Below, piece after piece: positions 9,399-18,026 of a stretch of DNA of 64,000 nt; the stretch's first letter is position 1, and every line of letters begins with the position of its first letter. A program made the position numbers and the translations under genes. The DNA lies in the NCBI RefSeq assembly GCF_000022065.1, contig NC_011898.1, forward strand, positions 3,041,501 to 3,105,500. The letters run 5' to 3'. The DNA comes from Ruminiclostridium cellulolyticum H10. Its GTDB lineage: Bacteria > Bacillota > Clostridia > Acetivibrionales > DSM-1351. Under the pieces are notes generated by a model that saw nothing but the letters and a program-made list of their open reading frames with translations, had not been told where the DNA came from and did not search any database.

Positions 9399-9929
9399 GT
9401 GCCAAAGATAATTGAAAATATAAAGGAAAACTTAATACTGGAAGGCAGAAAAATTCTGATAGAAAAAAGCTACAAGGAACTTAATATACGAGATACCTCA
9501 AAAAATTGCGGTATCGGTATAGGTACTTTTTACAATTATTTTAAAAACAAAGAAATGTTTGTGCATGAAATTTTCATGGATGATTGGAGAAAAGTAATAG
9601 GCCTGACAGAATCTCTTAGAGCTTCAAAAGAACCTTTAAAGGAAAAAATCAGAAAAATATACATTTGTCTGGATGGATTTGTAGATAAATATCTTTCAAT
9701 TTTCTATGAAATATCCATGCTTAAAGGCTACAGTCCGGAAAGAGACAACGATATAAAGGACCTTTATCCAATGGTTGAAGAAATTTTAAATATAGAAAAA
9801 GCAAATGGAACAATAAAATCTCCACTATCTCCACAAAGTTTGTCTTATTTTATTGTTTCCAATCTGGTATACCTGAGTAAAACCAAGTATATATCATTTG
9901 ACGAATTGTATAGTCACATGAATATTTAA
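9399..9929 (+). CDS. TetR/AcrR family transcriptional regulator
   Basis: Predicted repressor of 176 residues. The N-terminal three-helix DNA-binding domain includes RDTSKNCGIGIGTFYNYFKNKEMFV (about residues 33-57), a clear TetR helix-turn-helix; the rest is a helical ligand-binding domain. The GTG start at 9399 follows AAGGGTG. It is transcribed with the DHA2 exporter 44 bases downstream, and matching palindromes lie at its promoter and in front of the exporter, so autoregulation and control of the pump by a toxic or lipophilic ligand are likely. The ligand is not known. Confidence 0.9.
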   Translation: MPKIIENIKENLILEGRKILIEKSYKELNIRDTSKNCGIGIGTFYNYFKNKEMFVHEIFMDDWRKVIGLTESLRASKEPLKEKIRKIYICLDGFVDKYLSIFYEISMLKGYSPERDNDIKDLYPMVEEILNIEKANGTIKSPLSPQSLSYFIVSNLVYLSKTKYISFDELYSHMNI

Positions 9930-9947
9930 AAAATTTTTAACATTAAG

Positions 9948-9960
9948 TGAACTATGTTCA
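9948..9960 (+). promoter_or_regulatory. TetR operator palindrome 2
   Basis: TGAAC-TAT-GTTCA, sharing both 5-bp arms and the 3-base spacer with the site at 9368-9382. It ends 13 bases before the exporter ATG and just ahead of its AAAGGAG ribosome binding site, so binding here could block elongation or a second promoter. Confidence 0.6.
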
Positions 9961-9973
9961 GAAAGGAGAAAAT

Positions 9974-11746
9974 ATGAACACTAAGAACGACAATAAAAAA
10001 AGAATTATTGTACTGTTAATTTTCCTGTTGGGTATTTTTATGGGAGCTATTGACAGCGGTATTGTATCCCCGGCAAGAACTGTAATTAAAAACAGCTTTG
10101 GAATCAGTGAATCCCTAAGTGTATGGATGGTTACCATTTACACCTTGGCATATGCAGTAGCTATGCCTATAGTGAGTAAGCTTTCAGACAGGTACGGGCG
10201 TAAAAAGATCTATCTGACCAGCATAATTGTTTTTGCGGTTGGTTCTTTTCTATGCGGCTTATCAAATTTTTATGGGAATTACACGTTTTTCCTTATAGCA
10301 AGGGTTATTCAGGCTATCGGCGGAGGCGGAATTATGCCTATAGCAAACGCTTTTATTGGGAACAGCTTTCCCCCTGAAAAAAGAGGAACTGCACTGGGTT
10401 TTGTAGGAGGAGTCTATGGTATTGCCACAATTCTAGGCCCTACCATGGGTTCATCAATTCTGGATATTGCAGGGGTTGACAATTGGGGATGGATATTTTT
10501 TATAAACCTTCCTATAAGCTTATTGATTTTAGTATTAAGTTATAATCTTAAAGAGAATCTTGGCGATAATAACAATAAAATGGATTTAAAGGGCAGTCTA
10601 GTGCTGAGTATTATGATTTTAAGCCTTATGTATGCCCTTACAAACTTGAATTACTTCAATTTTACTGAAAGTATAAAGGATTTGAATGTTTATCCTTTCC
10701 TGATTCTATTTGTTATCTGTTTACCTTTGTTTATTCTTATAGAATCAAAAGCGGATGATCCTATTTTAAATCTGAGATATTTTAAAGAGCGTCAGATACT
10801 TTTAACTCTTATTCTTGGATTTATTACAGGTGTTGGTCTTATGGCAGTTGTTTTTATCCCTCAGTTCGCTGAAAACATTCTAAAAATTAAGACCGGTAAC
10901 GGAGGATATCTGGTTACATTGATGTCGGTTTTCGCAGGAATAAGTGCACCCCTTGGAGGGAAATTTATTGATAAATACTCTGCAAAACTAGTAACAGTTC
11001 TGGGTATGATTTGCACAGCTTTTGGAGCTTTTTTCCTAGCATTTTTTACAACTGCTTACCCGAGTTTTGTTTCAATAATGGTAGGACTGATTTTTGTCGG
11101 TTTTGGTATGGGCTTTACCATGGGTACTCCCCTTAATTACCTTATGCTGTCATTTGTCGGTGAAAGTGAATCAGCTTCCGCTTTATCTACCTTGTCTTTG
11201 ATAAGGTCAATCGGAGTAGCTATTTCTCCAAATATAATGATTAACTTTATAGCTGAAGCCGGCAAGGGTGTTCAAGGTAAAGTAATGGCTGTAATGCCAG
11301 AGCCTTCCGCCCCTACGTTCCCCGGTTCCCAGTATATGTCCGAGTACTTTGATATGTCCAAGATGACAAGTGGAGGCGGAGTTTCAAATACTGCAATAGA
11401 AAAGCTTAAAACAGCTGATGTTACTAATGTTGTAGATGTTTTGAAAGATTTCTCTTCAAATATGCTTGATAAATTGATACCGACAATCAAGGATAAAATA
11501 CTTGAGGCTATGTCAGCTGCACCAAAAGGTGCCGCTTCACAAATCAATCTGGACAAAATTTTCAACGATTGGAAGCTGGATTATATTAATAAGATTGAAA
11601 GTGCAAGGGCAACTATTGAAAACACATTTCAGACTGCAATAAGCACAGGCTACAGAAATATGTTTATAACTGCAGGTGTTATTGCTGTTATAGGACTTAT
11701 TGCAGCCCTGTTACTCAAGAATAAAAAGAAATCGATATCTGAATAA
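9974..11746 (+). CDS. DHA2 (EmrB/QacA-type) 14-helix MFS drug transporter
   Basis: Proton-driven efflux pump of 590 residues in the cytoplasmic membrane. Typical motifs are GAIDSGIVSPA near the first helix, the loop KLSDRYGRKK (MFS motif A), and ARVIQAIGGGGIMPIA (motif C-like). There are about 14 hydrophobic segments. Between the last two lies an unusually long hydrophilic stretch of about 140 residues (roughly 428-565), rich in helix-forming residues. The frame extends up to 9947, but the ATG at 9974 has AAAGGAG about 6 bases upstream. Encoded downstream of the TetR gene and probably controlled by it. Substrate unknown. Confidence 0.92.
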   Translation: MNTKNDNKKRIIVLLIFLLGIFMGAIDSGIVSPARTVIKNSFGISESLSVWMVTIYTLAYAVAMPIVSKLSDRYGRKKIYLTSIIVFAVGSFLCGLSNFYGNYTFFLIARVIQAIGGGGIMPIANAFIGNSFPPEKRGTALGFVGGVYGIATILGPTMGSSILDIAGVDNWGWIFFINLPISLLILVLSYNLKENLGDNNNKMDLKGSLVLSIMILSLMYALTNLNYFNFTESIKDLNVYPFLILFVICLPLFILIESKADDPILNLRYFKERQILLTLILGFITGVGLMAVVFIPQFAENILKIKTGNGGYLVTLMSVFAGISAPLGGKFIDKYSAKLVTVLGMICTAFGAFFLAFFTTAYPSFVSIMVGLIFVGFGMGFTMGTPLNYLMLSFVGESESASALSTLSLIRSIGVAISPNIMINFIAEAGKGVQGKVMAVMPEPSAPTFPGSQYMSEYFDMSKMTSGGGVSNTAIEKLKTADVTNVVDVLKDFSSNMLDKLIPTIKDKILEAMSAAPKGAASQINLDKIFNDWKLDYINKIESARATIENTFQTAISTGYRNMFITAGVIAVIGLIAALLLKNKKKSISE

Positions 11747-11759
11747 ATTTTACATGATA

Positions 11760-11911
11760 AAAGGGGCTGTTACAATAAGAAGTTTTTATGCTTTAACACC
11801 CGTACTCCCGTATAAAATTGTATCAATGATTGCTTCCAAGTTTCCATTGATACAATTTATACTCTAAGTACAGGTTAAGAAATATTTAAATTAATTTTGC
11901 GACAACCCCTT
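11760..11911. repeat. Structured intergenic repeat, copy 1
   Basis: About 150 bp, the counterpart of 61259-61409. The core hairpin pairs 11810-11828 with 11845-11862 (18 bp plus one bulged A, loop of 16). The outer ends GGGGCTGTTACAATAA and TTTTGCGACAACCCC form an imperfect inverted repeat. The paired positions 11820 (G) and 11853 (C) are A and T in the other copy, a compensatory change. It lies between convergent genes and could also terminate both. MITE-like or a conserved RNA/DNA structural element; no open frame. Confidence 0.75.
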
Positions 11912-11931
11912 TGTTGTTTTTGTGAAAATCA

Positions 11932-14766
11932 TCATGGATTTACTTTTACTATGATTTTATAGTAGCTTACTGTTTTTTTGTCCTCCGAGGTTACTTTCAC
12001 TATAAAGAAATCATTATTTGATATAAAAGTGTTTGCGTATACTGCATCTGTTTCAAAATTTTCTGTGTTAGCTCCTTCTGCATACTTGACTGCTTTTATC
12101 TCTGCTCCTGTATAGGTTCCTCTGAATAACGTAATATATGATCCGACATTTGTTTCGTCTGCCGCTGGCGTACCAGTCAGTACTGTTGTCCCGGCTATAG
12201 CTCCGTCTATTGTCGGAGCGGGTGTCCCTACATTATAATAGCCAATTGGTTTTCCTTTTATTGTTGACATATAATCTAGTTTTGCTTCACTGCCTGCTAC
12301 CAGTCCGGGGGTTGTTACCTCTGCTCTGTATGGTGCTGACATATTTCCTTCTCCATTAACTGCCACTGCCCATACATTATATGTTGTGGAATACCTTGGA
12401 AGATTATCTATTATAATTCTCTCCTCTACATTAGCCGTTATCGGTACACTGCCTGAAGCTAATCCAGTCCCGCCTTTTCCGTTTTTACCGGCCAGTACCT
12501 GCTCCTTTGTCGGGGCAGGATCGTAATATGATACGTCACCAGTAACTACATAGTATACCCTTCCTGATTCGTCTGCCCTTACAAGCAGCTCTACTTTCTT
12601 TGTGCCTGCTGCCTGTATTTGACCCGCCTGAGGATAGTACCCCAGGTTAGGTACTCTTCCTTCAACAGTTACAGCAACTTTGTAGTAACTTATTGTTACA
12701 TTATCTTCTGCTGTCACTTTAATTAAAAAGAAATCATTATTATTTATGGTCTCGTATGAGTATGCTGTATCCTTTTCAAAGTTTGCCGTAGATGCTCCGT
12801 TTGCATACTTAACCGCTTTTACCCTCGATTTTGTATCGTTTGGTGCAAATAATGTGATGTATGATCCTGCATTTGAGGTATCTGCCGCCTTGGTTGCACT
12901 TATGGTTACCCTGCCCGGTACTACAAGGCTTTGATCGGTATTGGGAGTTCCCAAGTCACTGATTGTAGTACCCTTTATTTTTGACGTTGTACTTAATACT
13001 GTACAGCTGACCGGTGCTAACTTTATCTTTTCATTAGATAATGGTGATGCAGCTGTCGCATCCAATATAAGTGTATTGTTTCCTTTTGCCGTTACTTTAT
13101 AGGTATATTTGCCTGCTCCCGCTGCACTTATTGATGGCCCGAAGTCAAACCCCGCCGCTGCCTTGTCTGAAGCCACAGTTACAGGAACTATCCATGCTAT
13201 TCCGTCCCTGTAGGCCTGTACGGAATAGCTGATGGCATATGGTACTTCAGTCCACTTTGCCACATTTCCTTCCCAATTGAGACCTTCACTTACCGTTGAG
13301 AGACGAATCACAGTCTGCCCTGGTGAATGAAAAGACCAAGGGCCATCCGTATAAAATACGCCGTCTCCTTTTCCCATTACAATTACGTTATAGGTGCCTT
13401 CCCCTGCTGCTCTCATAGCTGTTAAAAAGTTGTAGGAGGTTGTTCCTGCCGATAAACTTATAGGTGAACCTACATCTCCGCATTCACCGTATAACTGTAC
13501 AACATAGCCTGATTCGTTTGCTAAATCATCCCATTTAGCTGTACCTGTCTCATTCAATGTTACATTTGTCACCTGTGGCAGTTTGTAAGTTAATAGTGCT
13601 GATTTTACCACAATTTTATAGTAGCTTACTTTTGAGCAATCCTCTGATGTCACCTTTATTATAAAAAAGTCATTGTTTGTTATCGGTTCATTAACATATG
13701 CAGGATCGGTTTCAAATTTTGCCGTAGATGCTTCTTCTGCATACTTGACCACCTTAACGGTTGCTTCTGCATAGGTAGCTCTAAGAGATGTAGCGTAAGG
13801 CCATACATTGGTCTCATCAATTGCCTGAGTCATTGTTAATTCTATCGTTCCGGCTGTTACACCCGCTATTGTCGGAGCAGGTGTCCCCACATTATAATAG
13901 CCAATTGTTTTTCCCTTTATTGTTGACATATAGGCCAATTTTGCTTCACTGCCTGCTACCAGTCCGGGTGTTTTGATATCCGTCCTGTGTGGTACCGACA
14001 TATTGCCAATTGAATCCACAACTACTACCCATATATTGTATGTAGCGGAGTATTTTGGGAGGTCGTATATTATAATCCTCTCTTCTTTGTCGGCTGTTAT
14101 TCCCGCACTGCCTGAGGCACAAGCCGGGTTACCATATTCGTCTTTGCCTGCCACCACCTGTGCCGCAGTAATATTTGAATTGTAATTCTCCGTTACTATA
14201 TAGTATGCCTTCCCCGAATCGTCTGCCTTTAAAAGCACCTCTGCATTCGTTGTCCCTGCTTCCTGTATTTGACCTGCCACAGGATAGTACCCCAGTTCAG
14301 GTGCTTTTGCATCAACAGTAACGACTACTTTGTAGTATCTTATTTGTGTAGTATATTCTGACGTTACCTTTATTATAAAAAAGTCATTGTTTGAAATAGG
14401 TTGATTTGCATATGCAGCATCCGTTTCAAACCAGTTTGTTGATGCTCCGTATTTATACTTGACTGCCTTTACCTTTGCCCCCGGAGCATTATTAACAAAT
14501 GATGTTATGTATGCACCTGCATTTGATGTGTCTGCTGCCTGAATCCCATTTAGCAGTACTTTTCCGGGCAAAGCAGAACTTAGTACACCTGACGGGGTTC
14601 CCAATTCTGCTATTGTAACCCCTTTTATTGTGGATTCCGTACTTAAAGTGGCATCATTTCCGGGATCACCAGCAGCATATAGATTTACCTCCAAGCCCAG
14701 ACTTAAAATCTTCACAATAAAAATCATTAAACAAATACTTTTGACCAAATTAATATTTTTACTCAA
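11932..14766 (-). CDS. Secreted modular protein with duplicated beta-sandwich repeats
   Basis: Predicted exported protein of 944 residues of unknown role. A signal peptide (about residues 1-32, ending VNLYAA) precedes an array of predicted beta-sandwich modules. Module A (from STIKGVTIAELGTP to YYKVVVTV), module B (from LGYYPVAGQIQ to VPHRTDIKTPGL) and an A-like module (STIKGKTIGYYN) are followed by two fibronectin-like modules. Then the A-B-A-like set is repeated to the C-terminus, ending YYKIIVKVNP. The A modules end in SNNDFFIIKVTSE, similar to cadherin-like surface repeats. There is no dockerin, S-layer or sortase signal. The start is a TTG with GGGAGG 9 bases upstream. It follows the dockerin-metallopeptidase gene by 22 bases and is probably co-transcribed with it. 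Perhaps an adhesin or a partner of that enzyme; function not assigned. Confidence 0.8.
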   Translation of the reverse strand: MSKNINLVKSICLMIFIVKILSLGLEVNLYAAGDPGNDATLSTESTIKGVTIAELGTPSGVLSSALPGKVLLNGIQAADTSNAGAYITSFVNNAPGAKVKAVKYKYGASTNWFETDAAYANQPISNNDFFIIKVTSEYTTQIRYYKVVVTVDAKAPELGYYPVAGQIQEAGTTNAEVLLKADDSGKAYYIVTENYNSNITAAQVVAGKDEYGNPACASGSAGITADKEERIIIYDLPKYSATYNIWVVVVDSIGNMSVPHRTDIKTPGLVAGSEAKLAYMSTIKGKTIGYYNVGTPAPTIAGVTAGTIELTMTQAIDETNVWPYATSLRATYAEATVKVVKYAEEASTAKFETDPAYVNEPITNNDFFIIKVTSEDCSKVSYYKIVVKSALLTYKLPQVTNVTLNETGTAKWDDLANESGYVVQLYGECGDVGSPISLSAGTTSYNFLTAMRAAGEGTYNVIVMGKGDGVFYTDGPWSFHSPGQTVIRLSTVSEGLNWEGNVAKWTEVPYAISYSVQAYRDGIAWIVPVTVASDKAAAGFDFGPSISAAGAGKYTYKVTAKGNNTLILDATAASPLSNEKIKLAPVSCTVLSTTSKIKGTTISDLGTPNTDQSLVVPGRVTISATKAADTSNAGSYITLFAPNDTKSRVKAVKYANGASTANFEKDTAYSYETINNNDFFLIKVTAEDNVTISYYKVAVTVEGRVPNLGYYPQAGQIQAAGTKKVELLVRADESGRVYYVVTGDVSYYDPAPTKEQVLAGKNGKGGTGLASGSVPITANVEERIIIDNLPRYSTTYNVWAVAVNGEGNMSAPYRAEVTTPGLVAGSEAKLDYMSTIKGKPIGYYNVGTPAPTIDGAIAGTTVLTGTPAADETNVGSYITLFRGTYTGAEIKAVKYAEGANTENFETDAVYANTFISNNDFFIVKVTSEDKKTVSYYKIIVKVNP
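12211..12309 (-). repeat. Internal DNA duplication (partner 13870-13968)
   Basis: These 99 bp and those at 13870-13968 are about 90 percent alike and equal in length. They encode the end of module B and the start of the second A-like module in both halves of the 944-residue protein. This points to a tandem duplication of roughly 1.66 kb within the gene, or recombination keeping the halves alike. Confidence 0.7.
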
Positions 14767-14788
14767 TTATAATACCTCCCATGATAAC

Positions 14789-16027
14789 TTATACTCCGTC
14801 CTTTTTAAACTGGTTTACAATTCTACAATGATTTATGTAATCTGCGTCAGTCCTTACCTCACTGGAGTAGTTCAGTCCATAGGGCCAAAAATGCTGACTG
14901 TCGCCATGCAAAACATCCGTTGAAACACCTGTGATATTTCTTAATTCTTCTGTGGCAGATTTTCCTGTAAAAATGCCGTTCTTAACTAATGAAAACCAAC
15001 CTGAACTTTGCCCTACACCTACAGTATGAGCAATTTCATGTATAGCGGTGCGGGTATCCATATAACTTCTTGATGGACCGAACCTTATAGTCCCGTTGAT
15101 ATTTCCATCCGCTGTGGAAACTGATGTGTTATAGTATACAGTTAACTGCTTGCTGATGTTAGTGAGATTATTATAGTACATAACTGCCGAATCCATTGCG
15201 GCTTTTATTTTCGCATAGGCATCTGATTGGTCGGCTGTTGGGTTTTGTTCACGAATCAATGTGTATGTAATGTTACCAGTTGTTTGAGCAACAAGGTACC
15301 ACTGCTGATTACTACCTCCATTGTCAGTCCATTGGGCAACATCACCGCCGTTGGCAGTGGATGTGTTCAATACTTCCAAAAGCTTTCCGCTTCCCATGTT
15401 AACTATTTTATAATATCCTCCTCCAATATCAATAAACCCCCATTTTTGAGAGTTATCTCCATCATCTATTCCCTGGACTGCACCACCACCATTGTCAACG
15501 GAAGAGTTCATTATCTCCAGAAGCTTTCCACTATTACGGTTAACTATTTTATAATAACCGCCACCTGCATCTATAAAACTCCATTGTTGATTTGCCCCGC
15601 CTGTAAGCCCCCACTGAATGACATTACCGCCCTCTGAAACGGATGAGCCGGATACATCCAGAAGCTTGCCGCTGTTACGGTTAATAATCTTGTAATTAAC
15701 ACCTGTTTTAATATTTGTTGTCGGAGCATTTATAGGCAGTGTAGTTACTATGCCCAGCAAATACTGTTTCAAAATAGCGTAATCCACTGAATCAGCGGTA
15801 TTATCAAGATTGAGATCCATACCACTATTGTATGTTCGTTCTGAATCCATCAAATACTGTTTAAACCCCGCCAGGTCCAATGCATTAATACTACCGTCAC
15901 TGTTGCAGTCACCATATATAATCGAAGTACCCGGCACCGTACCATCAGCCGAAGAAATACCCGAATTGAATATCACTGTCAAAAGCAGTGTAAAAGCAAC
16001 AATAAAGCCTTTAATTTTCATTATCAT
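14789..16027 (-). CDS. Cellulosomal dockerin-ricin lectin-zinc metallopeptidase-like protein
   Basis: Secreted protein of 412 residues. A signal peptide (1-27) is followed by a type I dockerin (about 37-98) with two calcium loops, D40-N42-D44-N48-D51 and D71-N73-D75-D79-D82, each followed by a KQYL helix; this would dock it to cellulosome scaffoldin cohesins. A ricin-type beta-trefoil (about 109-248) has three repeats of [14 protein letters not shown] followed by NQQW/SQKW. The C-terminal part contains [10 protein letters not shown] (H330, E331, H334), a zinc metallopeptidase motif, and HFWPYGLNY later on. The ribosome binding site is AAGGAGATGG and a promoter lies at 16061-16089. Probably a protein- or glycoprotein-degrading, carbohydrate-binding cellulosome subunit; the peptidase activity is inferred from the motif only. 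Confidence 0.88.
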   Translation of the reverse strand: MIMKIKGFIVAFTLLLTVIFNSGISSADGTVPGTSIIYGDCNSDGSINALDLAGFKQYLMDSERTYNSGMDLNLDNTADSVDYAILKQYLLGIVTTLPINAPTTNIKTGVNYKIINRNSGKLLDVSGSSVSEGGNVIQWGLTGGANQQWSFIDAGGGYYKIVNRNSGKLLEIMNSSVDNGGGAVQGIDDGDNSQKWGFIDIGGGYYKIVNMGSGKLLEVLNTSTANGGDVAQWTDNGGSNQQWYLVAQTTGNITYTLIREQNPTADQSDAYAKIKAAMDSAVMYYNNLTNISKQLTVYYNTSVSTADGNINGTIRFGPSRSYMDTRTAIHEIAHTVGVGQSSGWFSLVKNGIFTGKSATEELRNITGVSTDVLHGDSQHFWPYGLNYSSEVRTDADYINHCRIVNQFKKDGV

Positions 16028-16060
16028 ACCATCTCCTTTTTTATTTTTACATTTAATGGT

Positions 16061-16089
16061 ATAATATCAATCTTTTATAAGTTAATCAA
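16061..16089 (-). promoter_or_regulatory. Promoter of dockerin-metallopeptidase gene
   Basis: On the minus strand, -35 TTGATT (16084-16089), a 17-base spacer and -10 TATTAT (16061-16066) give a sigma-A-like promoter. It ends about 34 bases before the ATG at 16027, leaving a short leader. Confidence 0.6.
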
Positions 16090-16105
16090 TAATCCCATAG
16101 GAGAA

Positions 16106-16462
16106 TTATAAATTGTCTATGTCCGTACTTTCGCTATGTGCCGTGGAGTGGTTTATTTCCCCGTCATCCAGTGAATCCTTTATAAGCTCATACCATTGCT
16201 GCAATTTTTTCTCAAGAAGGTTTTTAGGAATAAAAATCCTCAACCAAAGGGGAATAACATTATACAGCTGGGTAAGTACGGCGTTGAACCTTTCTTGCCC
16301 CTTCTTTGTCCCCGTAATAACCTGTTCAGCCTGTACAATCATTTTGTATGCTATTTCTCTTAGTTTTGTCCATCTGTGTTTTGTTATCAGGTAAATGACG
16401 TATCCTGCAAACCCTATAACCATTAATCCAACAAACCAGTAATTAGTCAAAAACTCTATCAT
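16106..16462 (-). CDS. Holin-like small membrane protein
   Basis: 118 residues: one N-terminal transmembrane helix (about 8-27, FVGLMVIGFAGYVIYLI), then a basic amphipathic region (AYKMIVQAEQVITGTKKGQERF) and an acidic tail. The pattern of a helix followed by VQAEQ...G..R...V resembles phage holins of the LL-H superfamily 6, but no other phage gene is near. A strong GGGAGG ribosome binding site precedes the ATG. It ends 78 bases before the dockerin gene. Domesticated phage holin or unrelated membrane protein; role unknown. Confidence 0.55.
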   Translation of the reverse strand: MIEFLTNYWFVGLMVIGFAGYVIYLITKHRWTKLREIAYKMIVQAEQVITGTKKGQERFNAVLTQLYNVIPLWLRIFIPKNLLEKKLQQWYELIKDSLDDGEINHSTAHSESTDIDNL

Positions 16463-16566
16463 TAAGACTTCCCTCCCATTTAAACAATGTCCTTATTTGC
16501 TTTCTAAAAAATAAGGCAAATTGGCGACACTATTTACAACCGGTTGCTTTCTGGACAAGCACGGGA

Positions 16567-16620
16567 CAAAAAAATGGCAGATACAAGCTTACACAAATGG
16601 GTGTACTGTATCTACCATTT
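16567..16620 (-). terminator. Intrinsic terminator
   Basis: On the minus strand, AAATGGTAGATACA pairs with TGTATCTGCCATTT, followed by seven Ts. It ends the transcript of the small gene at 16632-16922. Confidence 0.8.
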
Positions 16621-16631
16621 AATTAGTTAAA

Positions 16632-16922
16632 TTATTCTTCATCTCCAGAATCAGTGTTTTCTTCTTCTGATTCTCCGCGGGTTGTTTTCATTGCCTCCAG
16701 TTTGGGACCAAGCTTTTGTTTATAGCCCTTTGGAGCTTTTTCATAAAACATTTTCAAAAGTAACGCTTCAGTAACAACTTTTACACTGTTTTCTACAAGC
16801 CAACTTTCGATTTCACGTTTTATTATGGATCTGAAAATTGAAGGAACGGCAGACATAACTGCTTTGTACATCATTTTACTGTTGCCCTTCCAAGTAACAT
16901 TGTCTAATACTGAACCCCTCAT
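16632..16922 (-). CDS. Small hypothetical protein with acidic tail
   Basis: 96 residues, not confidently recognised. The central part (AVPSIFRSIIKREIESWLVENSVKVVTEALLLKMFYEKAP) is predicted helical and loosely recalls the C-terminal domain related to protochlorophyllide reductase subunits. The C-terminus is strongly acidic (GESEEENTDSGDEE). The ATG has AGGAGG 7 bases upstream and a strong terminator follows, so it is very likely a real monocistronic gene. No signal peptide or membrane segment is seen. Confidence 0.6.
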   Translation of the reverse strand: MRGSVLDNVTWKGNSKMMYKAVMSAVPSIFRSIIKREIESWLVENSVKVVTEALLLKMFYEKAPKGYKQKLGPKLEAMKTTRGESEEENTDSGDEE

Positions 16923-17004
16923 TATTACCTCCTACCCGCATAGCTACAGCATAAAAATAATACTACATACTATGGCAGATAATGAGTTTTGGTTCAAAAT
17001 CCGA

Positions 17005-17994
17005 TTATAAAAATCCCTTTATAAGATCAGCATGGCTCTTTGTAGACAAATATGACAATGGTACATCTAAAACTGTCTTTGCTCCATAGCTACCTTCGCT
17101 GTTCAAACGTGCAGCGGCTCTTGCATATGCAACCAGAACGTTTGCAGTAAATTCAGGATTACTGTCCAGCTTGATTGAAAATTCTATAATGTGGTTGTTA
17201 ACAGTATCAATTCCTGTCTTACCGCTCCTGAAAACAAATCCGCCGTGAGGCATTTTTGAATGGTTGCTTTTCAGCTCCTCTTCACTAACAAAATGCACTA
17301 CTGTTTCATAGTCGGCAAAATAATTTGGCATACTCTTTATATCAGCTTCAATTTTCGCCCTATCCGCACCTTCCTCGGCTACAACAAAACATTCTCTCAA
17401 ATGCTTCTGTCTTATTGACAATTCAGGATTTTTTCCGTTTCTTACACTTTCAACCGCACCATCTATCGGAACAGTATACTGGATAGCGTTCTTTACTCCG
17501 CTTACCCTTCTGACAGCATCAGAATGGCCCTGGCTTACACCCTTTCCCCAAAAAGTATAATCATTGCCTTCAGGGAGTATAGCACTTGAAAGCATTCTCA
17601 TCATCGAGAACAGCCCCGGGTCCCATCCGACCGAGATTACAGCGGTTTTATTTGAAGCTGCAGCAGCATTATTTACATTTTCAAAATACTCGGGTATTTT
17701 AGCATGTGTATCAAAGCTGTCTATAATATTGAACATAGCCGCAAACTCAGACCCTTGTTTAGGAAGATCTGTTGCGGAGCCTCCACACAGAATCATTACA
17801 TCAATATCATTTTTAAATTTAGCAGCGTCCTTTATATCAACTACCTTTACACCGGGAGTCTTTGTAACTATACTTTCAGGGTTTCTTCTGGTAAACACAG
17901 CAATCAGTTCAGTATCTGCATTCTGTCTTATGGCAGTTTCTACACCCTTCCCAACGTTTCCATATCCGACAATACCTATTCTTATCTTATTCAT
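17005..17994 (-). CDS. ddh: meso-Diaminopimelate D-dehydrogenase
   Basis: NADPH-dependent enzyme (EC 1.4.1.16) that makes meso-diaminopimelate directly from tetrahydrodipicolinate, bypassing the acylated branches, for peptidoglycan and lysine. 329 residues with the N-terminal Rossmann motif GIVGYGNVGKGVE and the family signatures LCGGSATDLP, ISVGWDPGLFSMMR and FWGKGVSQGHSDAVRRV. Length matches the family. The start is an ATG with AAAGGAGG upstream. It lies 32 bases behind lysA in the same direction, so the two consecutive steps around diaminopimelate are co-transcribed. Confidence 0.96.
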   Translation of the reverse strand: MNKIRIGIVGYGNVGKGVETAIRQNADTELIAVFTRRNPESIVTKTPGVKVVDIKDAAKFKNDIDVMILCGGSATDLPKQGSEFAAMFNIIDSFDTHAKIPEYFENVNNAAAASNKTAVISVGWDPGLFSMMRMLSSAILPEGNDYTFWGKGVSQGHSDAVRRVSGVKNAIQYTVPIDGAVESVRNGKNPELSIRQKHLRECFVVAEEGADRAKIEADIKSMPNYFADYETVVHFVSEEELKSNHSKMPHGGFVFRSGKTGIDTVNNHIIEFSIKLDSNPEFTANVLVAYARAAARLNSEGSYGAKTVLDVPLSYLSTKSHADLIKGFL

Positions 17995-18026
17995 TATTAT
18001 CCTCCTTTTCTTTTATAGTTATTTTT

